NCBI RefSeq assembly: GCF_001423525.1
Contig: NZ_LMOI01000018.1
Location: forward strand, 383,435-447,434
Length of the DNA stretch: 64,000 bases
DNA from: Arthrobacter sp. Leaf137
GTDB lineage: Bacteria > Actinomycetota > Actinomycetes > Actinomycetales > Micrococcaceae
Direction: 5' to 3'
Shown: positions 28,054-36,754 of the stretch, piece after piece
How the letters are laid out: every line of letters begins with the position of its first letter
Numbering within the stretch: position 1 is the first letter of the stretch
Made by a program: the position numbers and the translations under genes
The notes under the pieces: model-generated
Databases searched by the model: none
The model's input: only the letters and a program-made list of their open reading frames with translations
Told to the model about the DNA's origin: nothing

Positions 28054-29367
28054 CTACCCCACGTACCGGCTGCGGCCGGCGCGGTAGCCAAAGACGGCGG
28101 CCAGCAGCCCCACCGCGAGGAACAGGAAACCGGCGGCGGTAAAGGACCCCGTCCCCTGGTGCAGTTGCCCCACCATCAGGGTCCCGGTGGAGCCCAGGCC
28201 GTACCCGACGCCCTGCATCATGCCCGACAGGTGCGCGGCAGTGTGCCCGTCGCGGGTGCGGAGCATGATCATGGTGAGGGCCACAGCGGTAAGGCTGCCC
28301 TGCCCCAGCCCCAGCAGGCCTGCCCACACCCAGACCAGGTCCAGGGGCCCGAAGATGCTCAGCGCGAAGCCGCCGCCGGTCATCAGGGCAACAACGGTAT
28401 TGATGGCACGCTGGTCCCGGAACCTCGCCGCCAGCGCGGGGGCGAACAGCGAACCCAGCATCTGCAGCACGATGCTCACCGAGACGATCAGCCCGGCAGT
28501 GGCGCCGTCCACGCCGCGTTCCCGCAGGATGGGGGCCAGCCAGGCGAAGACGCTGAAAGACATCATGGCCTGCAGCACCATGAAGATGGTGACCTGCCAA
28601 GCCACCGCGGAACGCCACACGTTCACGCCGTCCCTGACAGCCGGGTGCCGGGCAGGGTGCTGGCGCAGGGCCACCGGGAGGAACAGGAGAAGGACGACGG
28701 CGGCCGGCAGCGCCCAGAACCACAGCGCCACGGTCCACTCCCCTGCTGCCGCGTAGACCGGGTAGGTGAAGCCGGCCCCCAGCGCCGCCGAGGCACAGAT
28801 GGCCGTGGTGTACAGGCCGCCCATCAGGCCCAGCCGGTGCGGGAAGTCGCGTTTGACCAGGCCGGGGAGCAGGACGTTGCACAGGGCGATGGCCGCACCG
28901 CAGGCCGCAGTTCCGGCGAGGAGGCCGGGCAGGTGGCCGCCGGGAAGTCCGGGGTCGGCCGGGCGCAGCAGCAGCCCCGCGGTCAGCACGGCCATGGCAC
29001 CGAGCAGCACGCGTTCGGCGCCGAACCTCCGCGCCAGCACCGGGGCCAGCGGCGCGAACACCCCCAGCAGGGTGACCGGCACCGTCGTCAGCACCACGAT
29101 GGCCCACCCGGGCAACGACGCCTGCGCCGTGATCTCGGGAAGTACCGCAGAGAAACTGGAGAAGACGGTCCGGAGGTTCAGCCCGATCAGCACCAGGCAC
29201 AGTCCCAGGTAGGCCAGTTGCCGGCGGTTCCCCACCCGGGTGGGTCCGGGGGCGGGCGCCTCATCAGCCTCGGCGTCGATGAGGCCGATGGAATCCTTGG
29301 GTGGCGCGGGGTCCTTCGCCGCCTTCAGGCCAGGTTTCTTTGCCCCGGCATTCGTTGCTTCGGTCAC
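28054..29367 (-). CDS. MFS transporter, CynX/NimT (cyanate-permease-like) family
   Basis: A 437-residue carrier. GLNLRTVFSSFSAVLPEI in the first helix and LARRFGAERVLLGAM in the 2-3 loop are typical of the CynX/NimT group (cyanate and nitroimidazole carriers). A 45-residue charged N-terminal stretch precedes TM1. I chose the GTG at 29367; a longer frame to 29457 has a non-conserved start. Substrate unknown. Confidence 0.85.
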   Translation of the reverse strand: MTEATNAGAKKPGLKAAKDPAPPKDSIGLIDAEADEAPAPGPTRVGNRRQLAYLGLCLVLIGLNLRTVFSSFSAVLPEITAQASLPGWAIVVLTTVPVTLLGVFAPLAPVLARRFGAERVLLGAMAVLTAGLLLRPADPGLPGGHLPGLLAGTAACGAAIALCNVLLPGLVKRDFPHRLGLMGGLYTTAICASAALGAGFTYPVYAAAGEWTVALWFWALPAAVVLLLFLPVALRQHPARHPAVRDGVNVWRSAVAWQVTIFMVLQAMMSFSVFAWLAPILRERGVDGATAGLIVSVSIVLQMLGSLFAPALAARFRDQRAINTVVALMTGGGFALSIFGPLDLVWVWAGLLGLGQGSLTAVALTMIMLRTRDGHTAAHLSGMMQGVGYGLGSTGTLMVGQLHQGTGSFTAAGFLFLAVGLLAAVFGYRAGRSRYVG

Positions 29368-29598
29368 CCGCCCATTCTTGCAGCACCGGCCCTGGCGGAT
29401 CCCCGCCAGGCTCCGGCAACTTGCCGCCGCCACCCCGCACCCGGAGGTTATCCACATACGGGAGCCGATGGCTTATGGACCGGCCGGCGCTTTCCTAGTT
29501 TGGAGACGCGGACCAGTGCCAAACGAAGTCCTCTACCCGTCCACTGCCCTACCCGTCCATTGCCCAACTATCGGCCAATCCGGCCCAGCAGGGAGAAC

Positions 29599-29979
29599 AT
29601 GAGCGCGCAGCCCTTTCAAGAGTCCATTCCGCCCGTCCCCGGACAGTCGGTTTCCGCCAAGGCCATCGCCAGCCTGGTGCTGTCCATCGTGGCACCGGCC
29701 ACACTCTACATTTCCAGTCCCTTGGCGTTTATCGCCGTGCTGATGACCTACCCGGATGAAGGCCCGTCGCACGCGCCCTGGGTGGCGCCGTTGGTCTTCC
29801 TGAGCCTGCCACTGGCCTGCTGGCTCGTGTCCGTCCCATTGGCTGTATCCGTCATCAGGAAGTCCACAGGCCGATCGGGCGGTTGGGGGCTGGCGGTGGC
29901 ATCACTCTGGGTGTCCGGCGTCCTCTCCGTGGTCGCCCTGGTCCTCTCGCTGAGGTATGTGCCCATGCTGTTCTACTGA
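29599..29979 (+). CDS. Small membrane protein, 126 residues
   Basis: Hydrophobic protein with three membrane helices (about 20-48, 60-82 and 98-120) and a Pro/Ser N-terminus. The repeated ASLVLSIVAP and GLAVASLWVSGVLSVVALVLSL segments recall DUF4190-type proteins. GGGAG precedes the ATG. Unknown function. Confidence 0.7.
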   Translation: MSAQPFQESIPPVPGQSVSAKAIASLVLSIVAPATLYISSPLAFIAVLMTYPDEGPSHAPWVAPLVFLSLPLACWLVSVPLAVSVIRKSTGRSGGWGLAVASLWVSGVLSVVALVLSLRYVPMLFY

Positions 29980-30108
29980 TCCCGCAGGGTCCATCCGGGT
30001 TCGCGAGCCCATCCGGCGGGCTCCGATGGGGCCGGGCGGCAGCAGCGGTGCAGCGGGCGGCGGGGCCGGCCAAGCAGGGCCGGGCGGGCGGCCGGCGTTG
30101 CCTGCCGG

Positions 30109-30114
30109 TATTCT
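30109..30114 (+). promoter_or_regulatory. Leaderless -10 element (trmB)
   Basis: TATTCT, seven bases, then ATG at 30122. The intervening GGAAGGG could also act as a very close ribosome site. Confidence 0.45.
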
Positions 30115-30121
30115 GGAAGGG

Positions 30122-31051
30122 ATGAGCGATTCCCCCGAAAACCCCCAGCAGCCGCATGTCCCGAGGCCGGTGACGCCCGGAACGCAGGCGTCCTTCGGCA
30201 CCTACGGTGGCCGGCCGGTCAGCTTCGTGCGCCGCGGCACCCGTCTCCAGGGCCGGCGCCAGACCGCCTGGGAGGAGCACGCAGAACGGTGGGCCGTCGA
30301 CGTCCCCCGGCACGTCGCCAACACGTCGGTCCACCCGGATTACACGTTCGACGCCGAGGCGGAGTTTGGCCGCAAGGCGCCGCTGGTGGTGGAAATCGGC
30401 TCGGGCCTGGGCGATGCCATCTGCCACGCCGCCGAACAGAACCCGGACACGGACTTCCTGGCTGTTGAGGTCTACACGCCCGGCCTGGCCAACACCATCA
30501 TCAAGATCAACGGCCGGGGCCTCACCAACGTCCGCGTGGTGGAGGCCAACGCCCCCGAGGTGCTGGCCACCATGCTGCCCGAAGGCTCCGTCGATGAACT
30601 CTGGGTCTTCTTCCCGGACCCCTGGCACAAGTCCCGGCACCACAAGCGCCGGCTCATCCAGCCGGAGTTCGCCGGGCTGGCATCCCGTGCACTGAAGCCC
30701 GGCGGACTGTTCCGGATTGCCACTGACTGGTCCAACTACGCCATCCACGTCCGCGATGTGATGGCAGGGTCCGCCGACTTCGAGAACCTGCACACCGGCG
30801 AGCGCCGCGGACCGGAGAGTCCGCTGACGCAGGTGTGGCAGTCCGGCGTCGAATCAGTGGTGGGCGGCGCCCCTGTCCGAGAGGGCCGCGCGCCGGTCAG
30901 TACCGGGCACACCGGCCCCAACGAGGGCGTGGACGAGACCGGCGGCTGGGCTCCCCGGTTCGAAGGCAGGATCAGGACCAGCTTCGAGGCGAAAGCCCAC
31001 GAAGCCGGCCGGTTGATCTTCGATCTCTGCTACCGCAGGCGCCAAGCCTGA
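30122..31051 (+). CDS. trmB: tRNA (guanine-N7)-methyltransferase
   Basis: Methylates G46 of tRNA. The SAM-binding motif VVEIGSGLGDAI is near residue 88 and the family signature ELWVFFPDPWHKSRHHKRR near 160. At 309 residues it is longer than common bacterial TrmB (about 210-250): it has an 85-residue N-terminal part and a Gly/Pro-rich insertion near 250-280 before the final FEGRIRTSFEAKAHEAGR block. Monocistronic. Confidence 0.93.
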   Translation: MSDSPENPQQPHVPRPVTPGTQASFGTYGGRPVSFVRRGTRLQGRRQTAWEEHAERWAVDVPRHVANTSVHPDYTFDAEAEFGRKAPLVVEIGSGLGDAICHAAEQNPDTDFLAVEVYTPGLANTIIKINGRGLTNVRVVEANAPEVLATMLPEGSVDELWVFFPDPWHKSRHHKRRLIQPEFAGLASRALKPGGLFRIATDWSNYAIHVRDVMAGSADFENLHTGERRGPESPLTQVWQSGVESVVGGAPVREGRAPVSTGHTGPNEGVDETGGWAPRFEGRIRTSFEAKAHEAGRLIFDLCYRRRQA

Positions 31052-31085
31052 CAGCCGGGGGCTGGAACCACGCCGGCAGAAGGAT

Positions 31086-31532
31086 TCAGCTGACGCTGAT
31101 GGCGGCGACGACGTCTTTGAGCAGGTCCAGGCGCGGCTCCGCTTCGGGGCTGGTGTAGGGCCAGATCACCACGACGCCGATGAACCGGCCGTTTTCCAGC
31201 ACGCCTACCGTCGCGGCTACTTTGGGTGACCCCTGGGCGTCGCTGTAGCCCGCCACCACGGCGTACGCTGACTTGCCGGGCAGGCCGAGCTCGCCTTCAG
31301 CCAGCAGTGTGCCGCCGCGCTCCTCCAGGTAGAACCCAGCCATCAGGTGCGCCCAGCCCGTGGCCTGCGGCGCGTCCTGCACCGAGTTGTCGTCCTTGAT
31401 GACCGTGACCAGGACTCCGCCCAGCAGGCCGTACTGCTCGGTGTTGGGACCGGCGCTGGAATCATCCAGGACCTGGGTGTACTCAGGGAAGTCTGCGGTA
31501 AACCCCAGCGGGGATTCGATGTGCACTGACAT
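31086..31532 (-). CDS. Hypothetical protein linked to WXG100-type protein
   Basis: A 148-residue protein beginning MSVHIESPLGFTADFPEYT, without a signal peptide. The alternating hydrophobic pattern suggests an alpha/beta fold similar to LpqN/LpqT-like or secretion-chaperone (EspG/DUF1795) proteins, but the match is only by eye. It starts four bases after the stop of the WXG100-type gene, so the two are one operon; a chaperone or partner role is an inference. Confidence 0.55.
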   Translation of the reverse strand: MSVHIESPLGFTADFPEYTQVLDDSSAGPNTEQYGLLGGVLVTVIKDDNSVQDAPQATGWAHLMAGFYLEERGGTLLAEGELGLPGKSAYAVVAGYSDAQGSPKVAATVGVLENGRFIGVVVIWPYTSPEAEPRLDLLKDVVAAISVS

Positions 31533-31536
31533 GGGT

Positions 31537-33117
31537 TCAGAGCCTCTCGAGCTTGGTGTCGTTGGGGACCTTATAGTACGTGGACACGTTGGTGGTGGCA
31601 GAACTCTCGGTCTTGACCTCCACCTCGCCCAGCTTCACGTCGAAGCCGGCCTCGTTGGATGCTGTCACCACGCTGTTGACCTGGACGGTGGCCGAGCCGG
31701 CCTCGTACAGCTTGGCGGCGTCTTGCGCTGCTCCGTAGTCGTTGCCCAGGGCGACGTTGCGCAGGTAGCTGTCCACCACGGCGCGGTTCTCAGGGGTGTA
31801 GTCCACGTTGATCTTCACGGTGCCCTGCGTTCCCGCGGACACGGAGGATTCCACCTTGGCAGCCTTCACGTCGGTGCCCTCGGTAACGCCCTGCGCTACG
31901 GTGCCTTCCATCGAGACCGTCACGGAATCGATGTTGTTGCCCTTGTCCATGTTGACCTGCAGGCCGCCCTTGCCGGAAGCCTCGAACGTCCGTCCGTCCA
32001 GGTTGAGTTTGCCCTGGGCTGACACTTCGCCGCTGGCGGTCGCCGTGCCGTCCGTGAGGTTCCGTTCGTAGGAGAGGTCCAGCTTGGCTGAACCGGAGGC
32101 TGCCCCGCTCTCGCCCTCTGCCTCGAGGGACAGCGTGCCCTTGGCCTTGTCCGTCTGGCCGGTTGAGCCGTTGTCTCCGGCGGCATCGTTGATGGTGTCC
32201 AGGACGTAGCCGGGCGGGTTGCCGGCAACGTCCTTGATGTCGCCGATGCTGTCCGGCGGCAGGTCCTTGTACATCTGGGCCCGCGCCGCCATGGCTTCCT
32301 CCACGCTGCCGAACGTGTACTCCCGCGAGACTTCGCCGCTCAGGGTGACGCCGGCCGTGCCCGAGGTGTCATTGACGCCCAGGCCCATGTTTCCGTAGAC
32401 CTTCATGGTGGCGGAACCGTCCGCGTTCTCCACCACCTCGGTGCCCACTTCGGCGCCGCCGTGCACCCAGGCGACACGTGCCTCGATGGAGGCCTTGCCG
32501 GTCTCCGTGTAGACCGGAATGTCTGCTTTGGCCAGTTCCTGCAGGTGCTCCTTGGCCTGCTGCTGCGCGGACTCGGGAATGCCACCGTCCATGCGCATGA
32601 GGTCCTTGGCGAAGGGGCCGTCCTCGCCTTCGCCCTCGATCAGGTACTTCCGGTCCGCCTCGGACAGGCCTGCCCACCACTTGGCCTGCTCCTCGGGGCT
32701 GGCGTCCAGCATCCGGTCCAGGCCGGACTCAAGTTCCTTGCGGTGTTCGGCGGCGGCCGCCGCTGCGGCGGCCTGTTCCTGCAGCCAGTCCCTCGCCTGC
32801 CCGGCCAGGGACTTGATCCGGTCCCAGGTGCCGCCCCCGCCGCCTCCGCCGGAGGAGTTGGAAGACTTCTCCTGCTCGTCCGCGTGCTTCATCAGGATCT
32901 TGGAGTTGGCCCGGAGGCTGGAGACCACCTTTTCCAGGTTGGGCCGGTGGCTGGAGCTCCAGTCCTGGCGGAAACGGGCGCCGTCGGCCCCTTTCCACGG
33001 TGCGGACTGGATCTGGCCCTGCAGCGAACCTGCGCGGCTGCTCAGCAGGGAGGCGGCCTGGTCCACTGCCTTGGCCAGCGCCCGCAGCTGGCTGACGTCA
33101 GCGCCGTAAAAAGTCAT
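31537..33117 (-). CDS. WXG100-like protein with long beta-rich C-terminus
   Basis: A 526-residue protein. Residues 1-85 form an ESAT-6/WXG100-like helical hairpin with the turn motif WKG at 41-43. Then come a poly-Gly linker (about 88-95), a helical Ala-rich stretch (QEQAAAAAAAAEHRK) and, from about 215, repeated short amphipathic beta strands in which residues alternate, rich in Gly, Thr and Ser, ending near residue 526. No known toxin active site is seen. It may be a type VII secretion substrate that builds a cell-surface structure, but no secretion genes lie nearby. Confidence 0.65.
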   Translation of the reverse strand: MTFYGADVSQLRALAKAVDQAASLLSSRAGSLQGQIQSAPWKGADGARFRQDWSSSHRPNLEKVVSSLRANSKILMKHADEQEKSSNSSGGGGGGGTWDRIKSLAGQARDWLQEQAAAAAAAAEHRKELESGLDRMLDASPEEQAKWWAGLSEADRKYLIEGEGEDGPFAKDLMRMDGGIPESAQQQAKEHLQELAKADIPVYTETGKASIEARVAWVHGGAEVGTEVVENADGSATMKVYGNMGLGVNDTSGTAGVTLSGEVSREYTFGSVEEAMAARAQMYKDLPPDSIGDIKDVAGNPPGYVLDTINDAAGDNGSTGQTDKAKGTLSLEAEGESGAASGSAKLDLSYERNLTDGTATASGEVSAQGKLNLDGRTFEASGKGGLQVNMDKGNNIDSVTVSMEGTVAQGVTEGTDVKAAKVESSVSAGTQGTVKINVDYTPENRAVVDSYLRNVALGNDYGAAQDAAKLYEAGSATVQVNSVVTASNEAGFDVKLGEVEVKTESSATTNVSTYYKVPNDTKLERL

Positions 33118-33255
33118 GGTGTTCCCCCGGGTGGTTCGCGGTGAGTGTGAATCGCTGAAGCTTATGGTTGCACAACCACCGGACCGGGGCGATGGGGATC
33201 CCTCCCCATCACCCGGACGCGTGGCACGATTACCTTATGTGGGGCACGCATACCG

Positions 33256-34131
33256 GTGAACCACAGCGCCGCCGCCCGGCGCACGCACAAAGGAACTGCC
33301 ATCAAAAGAGAACTCAAGCAGGCCGCCGATGCGGCTGAAGACGTCACCAACTCCCGGGTACTGGAAGTGCTGGCCAGGGCGGGATTCGCGGCCAGCGGCA
33401 TACTGCACCTCCTGGTAGGTGCCATAGCCATCCGCCTCGCCACCGGGGGAACCGGCAGCGCGGACTTCAGCGGAGCCGTCGCCGAGCTTGCCACCCAACC
33501 CGCCGGGCCGTTCCTGCTGTGGGCCAGCTTCGCCGCCTGCGCAGCCTTGGCCATCTGGCAGGCCAGCGATGCGATCTTCGACTACACCCACCTTCCCGCA
33601 AAGCAAAAGGCCGCCAACAAGGCCAAGGCCGCAGCGCAGGCAGTGGTCTTCGCCGGCATGGCCCTGACGCTGATGTCCTTTGCCATGGGCACCGGCTCCG
33701 GCGAAGACAACCGCAAAGCCGCCAGCGACCTGACCTTCTCGCTGATGAAGGCTCCGGGCGGCGTCGCCCTGCTGGTACTGCTGGGAACCGCCATCGCCGT
33801 CACCGGCGTCGTGTACGCCATCCGCGGGCTGCGGAAATCCTTCGAAAAGCACCTGGTGTTGCCCAGCAATCCCACCGCCAGGACCGCTGTCACGGTGCTG
33901 GGCGTCGCCGGCTACGTGGCCAAGGGGACGGTGCTGTTGCTGACCGGGCTGCTGATCGCCATTGCCGCGTGGCAATCCCATCCGGAGCAGTCCACAGGCC
34001 TGGACGGCGGCCTGCGCGGCCTGCGGGACCAGCCCCTGGGGATCTATCTCCTGGCTGCGGTGGGGGCAGGGCTGATTTGCTACGGCGTGTTCATGATCGT
34101 GCGGGCCAGGATCGCACGGATGATCAAGTAG
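33256..34131 (+). CDS. DUF1206 family membrane protein
   Basis: A 291-residue protein with three DUF1206 units, each a pair of helices beginning with a LARAGFAASGILHLLVGA-like segment (about 40, 125 and 215). The family is actinobacterial and of unknown function. The GTG start is the first in-frame option after a likely promoter (TACCTT near 33231). Confidence 0.8.
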   Translation: MNHSAAARRTHKGTAIKRELKQAADAAEDVTNSRVLEVLARAGFAASGILHLLVGAIAIRLATGGTGSADFSGAVAELATQPAGPFLLWASFAACAALAIWQASDAIFDYTHLPAKQKAANKAKAAAQAVVFAGMALTLMSFAMGTGSGEDNRKAASDLTFSLMKAPGGVALLVLLGTAIAVTGVVYAIRGLRKSFEKHLVLPSNPTARTAVTVLGVAGYVAKGTVLLLTGLLIAIAAWQSHPEQSTGLDGGLRGLRDQPLGIYLLAAVGAGLICYGVFMIVRARIARMIK

Positions 34132-34211
34132 TCCCGCAGGACGTACCGGAGGTGGCCGGGCACGGGCGCCTCCAGTACGGTCCGGCGCGGCCGGAGTGCT
34201 GTCCGTGTCGC

Positions 34212-34217
34212 TAGGGT
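34212..34217 (+). promoter_or_regulatory. Leaderless -10 element (SRPBCC gene)
   Basis: TAGGGT, six bases, then ATG at 34224. Confidence 0.55.
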
Positions 34218-34223
34218 TGGACC

Positions 34224-34712
34224 ATGCCCCAGGTACGCGCTGAACGCCATATCCGCACCGACCCGGAGACGGCCTTCGCCTTCTCCCAGACCACGGGTTC
34301 CTTCCGGTTGAAATGGGACCCGTTCATCTCCGCGCAGGGATTCCTGAACGGCGCAGCCCAGGCCGGCAAAGGAGTCAGGACCCGGACGCGGTCCCGCCTG
34401 GGCCTGGTGATGGTCAGCGAGTACGTCTCCTATGCGCCGCCCCGGAACGTGGGCATGACCATGGTGTCCGGCCCCTGGTTCTTCGAGAACTTCGGCGGGG
34501 GCTGGCGCTTCACGGTGGACGACGGCGGAACCCGGGCCGTCTGGAAGTACACCTTTTCCTGCCGTCCGGCGCTGCTGCGGCCGGTGATGGAAAAGATCGG
34601 CACCTGGCTGCTGGGCCGGGAGATCGAAAAGCGGATCGAGGCGTTCGCACGCGCTTGCGAGGACGCCGCCCTCCAGGCGGAGTTCCGGGAACTCCGCGGC
34701 CGCACCGCCTAG
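34224..34712 (+). CDS. SRPBCC (polyketide cyclase/START-like) family protein
   Basis: A 162-residue protein. VRAERHIRTDPETAFAFSQTTGSF at the start, then GPWFFENFGGGWRFTVDDGGTRAVWKYTFSCR and a long C-terminal helix (about 115-158) fit the helix-grip fold that binds hydrophobic ligands. Its last four bases overlap the end of the convergent anti-sigma gene. Confidence 0.8.
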   Translation: MPQVRAERHIRTDPETAFAFSQTTGSFRLKWDPFISAQGFLNGAAQAGKGVRTRTRSRLGLVMVSEYVSYAPPRNVGMTMVSGPWFFENFGGGWRFTVDDGGTRAVWKYTFSCRPALLRPVMEKIGTWLLGREIEKRIEAFARACEDAALQAEFRELRGRTA

Positions 34713-35434
34713 GGAACGGTGATGACGGCGACCGCCTGCTGCGTCCCGTCCCGCAGCTCCACACTGGAGATTTTGCCCAGCTGGATCGGCGTGGCGCCGG
34801 TGACCTTGACCCGGCCACTGGGCGTGGCCGTCCAGGCGCATGCGCGGTCCTCGCCGCCGTCGCGGTCCCTGACCCACAGCGAGAGTGTCCCATCCGAGGG
34901 CAGGCTGCTGCCGTTGACCGCCAGTTCCGTCCCCCAGGTCTTCCGGGCCAGGTCGATGCTGAACTGCAGCCCGCCCCCGGACTGCACCGAGTAGGTGGCG
35001 TCAGGCTGCGGCGCCCGCACCAGCAGCGGCCCCACGGCGAGGCCCAAAGCAAGGCAGGCAGCGGCGGCCGCACCCGCGAGCGCTGCCCACCGCCGTCGCG
35101 CTGTCCGGCGCCGGCGCGCCAGTTCGTGCAGCAGCCGCGACTCGGGTGCCTGGCCCACGGCCGGGCGGGGTGAGGCCGTGGGCACGGCGCCGGCCAGCCC
35201 GGTCGCAAGCCCGGCCTCCGTTACGGCTGGCTCGGTGATACCGGGAACCGACGTGAGGGCCAGGGCGTCCGGCACGGGAAGGGCGTCAAGCAGCGCAGGG
35301 AGGGTCTCCAACCCGGCGAGTTCGTCCCGGCAGGAGCCGCACTGCCGAAGGTGTGACTCGAACACCGCCCGGTCTCCGGCGTCGAGCCCGCCCAGCAGGT
35401 AGGCACCCAGGAGGTGGTGGGGGTCCTTGGTCAT
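34709..35434 (-). CDS. Anti-sigma factor with zinc-binding (ZAS) domain
   Basis: A 241-residue membrane protein. The ZAS motif is His28-x3-Cys32-x2-Cys35 (HLRQCGSC), which holds the sigma factor; one membrane helix lies at about 117-137, and the external part (from 140) resembles the RskA C-terminal domain. It overlaps the sigma gene stop (ATGA). It probably releases the sigma factor on an envelope signal, by regulated proteolysis as for RskA. Confidence 0.88.
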   Translation of the reverse strand: MTKDPHHLLGAYLLGGLDAGDRAVFESHLRQCGSCRDELAGLETLPALLDALPVPDALALTSVPGITEPAVTEAGLATGLAGAVPTASPRPAVGQAPESRLLHELARRRRTARRRWAALAGAAAAACLALGLAVGPLLVRAPQPDATYSVQSGGGLQFSIDLARKTWGTELAVNGSSLPSDGTLSLWVRDRDGGEDRACAWTATPSGRVKVTGATPIQLGKISSVELRDGTQQAVAVITVP

Positions 35435-35931
35435 GGTTCCACCCCCATCTCATCCAGGATGGTCCGCAGGGCCCGCACCGCATAGTAGGCGCGGGACTTC
35501 ACGGTGCCGCTGGGGATGTTGAGCTGGGCGGCGGCCTCGTTGACGGTGAAGCGGCGGTAGTGCAGGGCCACCAGGACATCCCGGTGCTCCTTGCTAAGGC
35601 GCAGGAGGGCTTCCTCGATCAGCACCCGGTTCAGCAGGCCGTCCACGCGCTCCATGACCCCGGCCTGGCGGGATGGCTCGCCCTCCAGCGTTTCGGCGGG
35701 GCGGCGCTGGGCGCGCCGGTAGTTGTCGATCATGATGTTCCTGGCCGTCCGGTAGAGGTAGCTGCGGATGCTGCCGTTGATGTCGGGCGCCTGCTGCCAG
35801 ACCCGCAGCACGGTTTCCTGCACCACGTCCTCGGCCAGCTGCGGGTCCCGCGAGGCACTGAGCACGAACCGGCGCAGCGCCGTGCCGTGTTCACGGTAAA
35901 GGGACTCCACCGCATCCTCGTCGAGCGGCAT
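35431..35931 (-). CDS. ECF RNA polymerase sigma factor
   Basis: A 166-residue group-4 sigma factor with region 2 (ESLYREHGTALRRFVL... DVVQETVLRVWQQ, RTARNIMIDNYR) and region 4 (LSKEHRDVLVALHYRRFTVNEAAAQLNIPSGTVKSR). ATG at 35931 is chosen because AGGAGG lies five bases upstream and because a strong ECF promoter at 35973-35997 excludes the longer frame from 36003. The gene is likely autoregulated. Confidence 0.9.
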   Translation of the reverse strand: MPLDEDAVESLYREHGTALRRFVLSASRDPQLAEDVVQETVLRVWQQAPDINGSIRSYLYRTARNIMIDNYRRAQRRPAETLEGEPSRQAGVMERVDGLLNRVLIEEALLRLSKEHRDVLVALHYRRFTVNEAAAQLNIPSGTVKSRAYYAVRALRTILDEMGVEP

Positions 35932-35972
35932 CCCATCCTCCTGCCCGCGTCCATCCGCTGTTTGTCCATTCA

Positions 35973-35999
35973 GACGCCGTTTCCGGGCGAATGGTTCAA
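35973..35999 (-). promoter_or_regulatory. ECF-type promoter of the sigma/anti-sigma operon
   Basis: On the minus strand GAACC, 16 bases, then CGTC: the classic ECF -35/-10 pattern. It lies about 42 bases before the sigma start at 35931. Its -35 region (TTGAACCATTC) is identical to that of the divergent promoter at 36031. Confidence 0.75.
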
Positions 36000-36030
36000 C
36001 CACACCGGCCTACCCTGTTTTGCCGCCGCC

Positions 36031-36057
36031 TTGAACCATTCTTCACCCGGAGGCGTC
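36031..36057 (+). promoter_or_regulatory. ECF-type promoter of the lipoprotein gene
   Basis: TTGAACCATTC with GAACC (36033-36037), 16 bases, then CGTC (36054-36057), followed after about 50 bases by the lipoprotein ATG at 36110. Mirror image of the sigma promoter. Confidence 0.75.
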
Positions 36058-36109
36058 ATACCGGTTAGCGTCCGGTGATCCCACACCGGGCACCAGCAAA
36101 GGAGCAACC

Positions 36110-36658
36110 ATGAAATCCCGTTTGGGTACAGGTTTCGCCATTTTGGCCCTCACTGCTGCACTGTCCGCCTGCGGCGGAAGCAGCGGGACCACACCGGCTT
36201 CCAGCCCGGCCGGAACGGCAAGCGCCCCGGCCACGTCCGCTGCGTCCGCTGCGCCGTCCGCCACCTCCACCGGCACGTCAAGTGCCGCCGTCGACCTCAA
36301 GACGGCGTCCTCCAGTGCGGGCACCATCGTGGTGGACGCCAAGGGCATGAGCGTCTATTTCTTCACAAAGGACACCAAGGACTCCGGTACCAGCGCCTGT
36401 GCTGATGCCTGCCTGAAGGCGTGGCCGCCGCTGACCACCACGTCGGCCACACCGTCGGCCGACGGTGTGACCGGGAAGCTGGGCACCATCACCACCGCGG
36501 ACGGCAAGCAGCAGGTAACGCTTGAGGGCATGCCGCTGTACTACTTCGCCAAGGACACCAAGCCCGGCGACGTCCTGGGCCAGGGCGTCAACAACGTCTG
36601 GTACCTGGCAGACCCATCCGGCAGCATGATCCAGGCGGCCAGCGGCGCCGCCTATTAG
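36110..36658 (+). CDS. Secreted lipoprotein with PF03640-type repeats
   Basis: A 182-residue lipoprotein: signal peptide with lipobox LSAC (Cys21), a Ser/Thr/Ala linker (24-60), then two repeats each with a Tyr/Phe-x-Phe strand, GMSVYFFTKDTKDSG and GMPLYYFAKDTKPGD; the first has a Cys pair (ACADACLKAW). These repeats are found in many bacterial lipoproteins of unknown role. It is transcribed from an ECF promoter facing away from the sigma gene and is probably that sigma's target. Confidence 0.85.
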   Translation: MKSRLGTGFAILALTAALSACGGSSGTTPASSPAGTASAPATSAASAAPSATSTGTSSAAVDLKTASSSAGTIVVDAKGMSVYFFTKDTKDSGTSACADACLKAWPPLTTTSATPSADGVTGKLGTITTADGKQQVTLEGMPLYYFAKDTKPGDVLGQGVNNVWYLADPSGSMIQAASGAAY

Positions 36659-36754
36659 GGGCGGCCTGCCGGGCCCTTATGCTCGTGGGCACAGGTCTCG
36701 TAGGCAAAGGTCCGCGGGTACAGGTTTTCGGACACAAAGACGGGCTGCAGGCGC

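Noticed and set aside
26612..29979. Long open frames (over 800 codons) in both directions across the MFS genes
   Set aside because: They are GC-driven shadows of two membrane transporters; composition is Arg/Pro/Gly-rich without domains.
35932..36003. Longer start of the ECF sigma gene at 36003
   Set aside because: The autoregulatory promoter lies inside this stretch, and a strong AGGAGG precedes the ATG at 35931.
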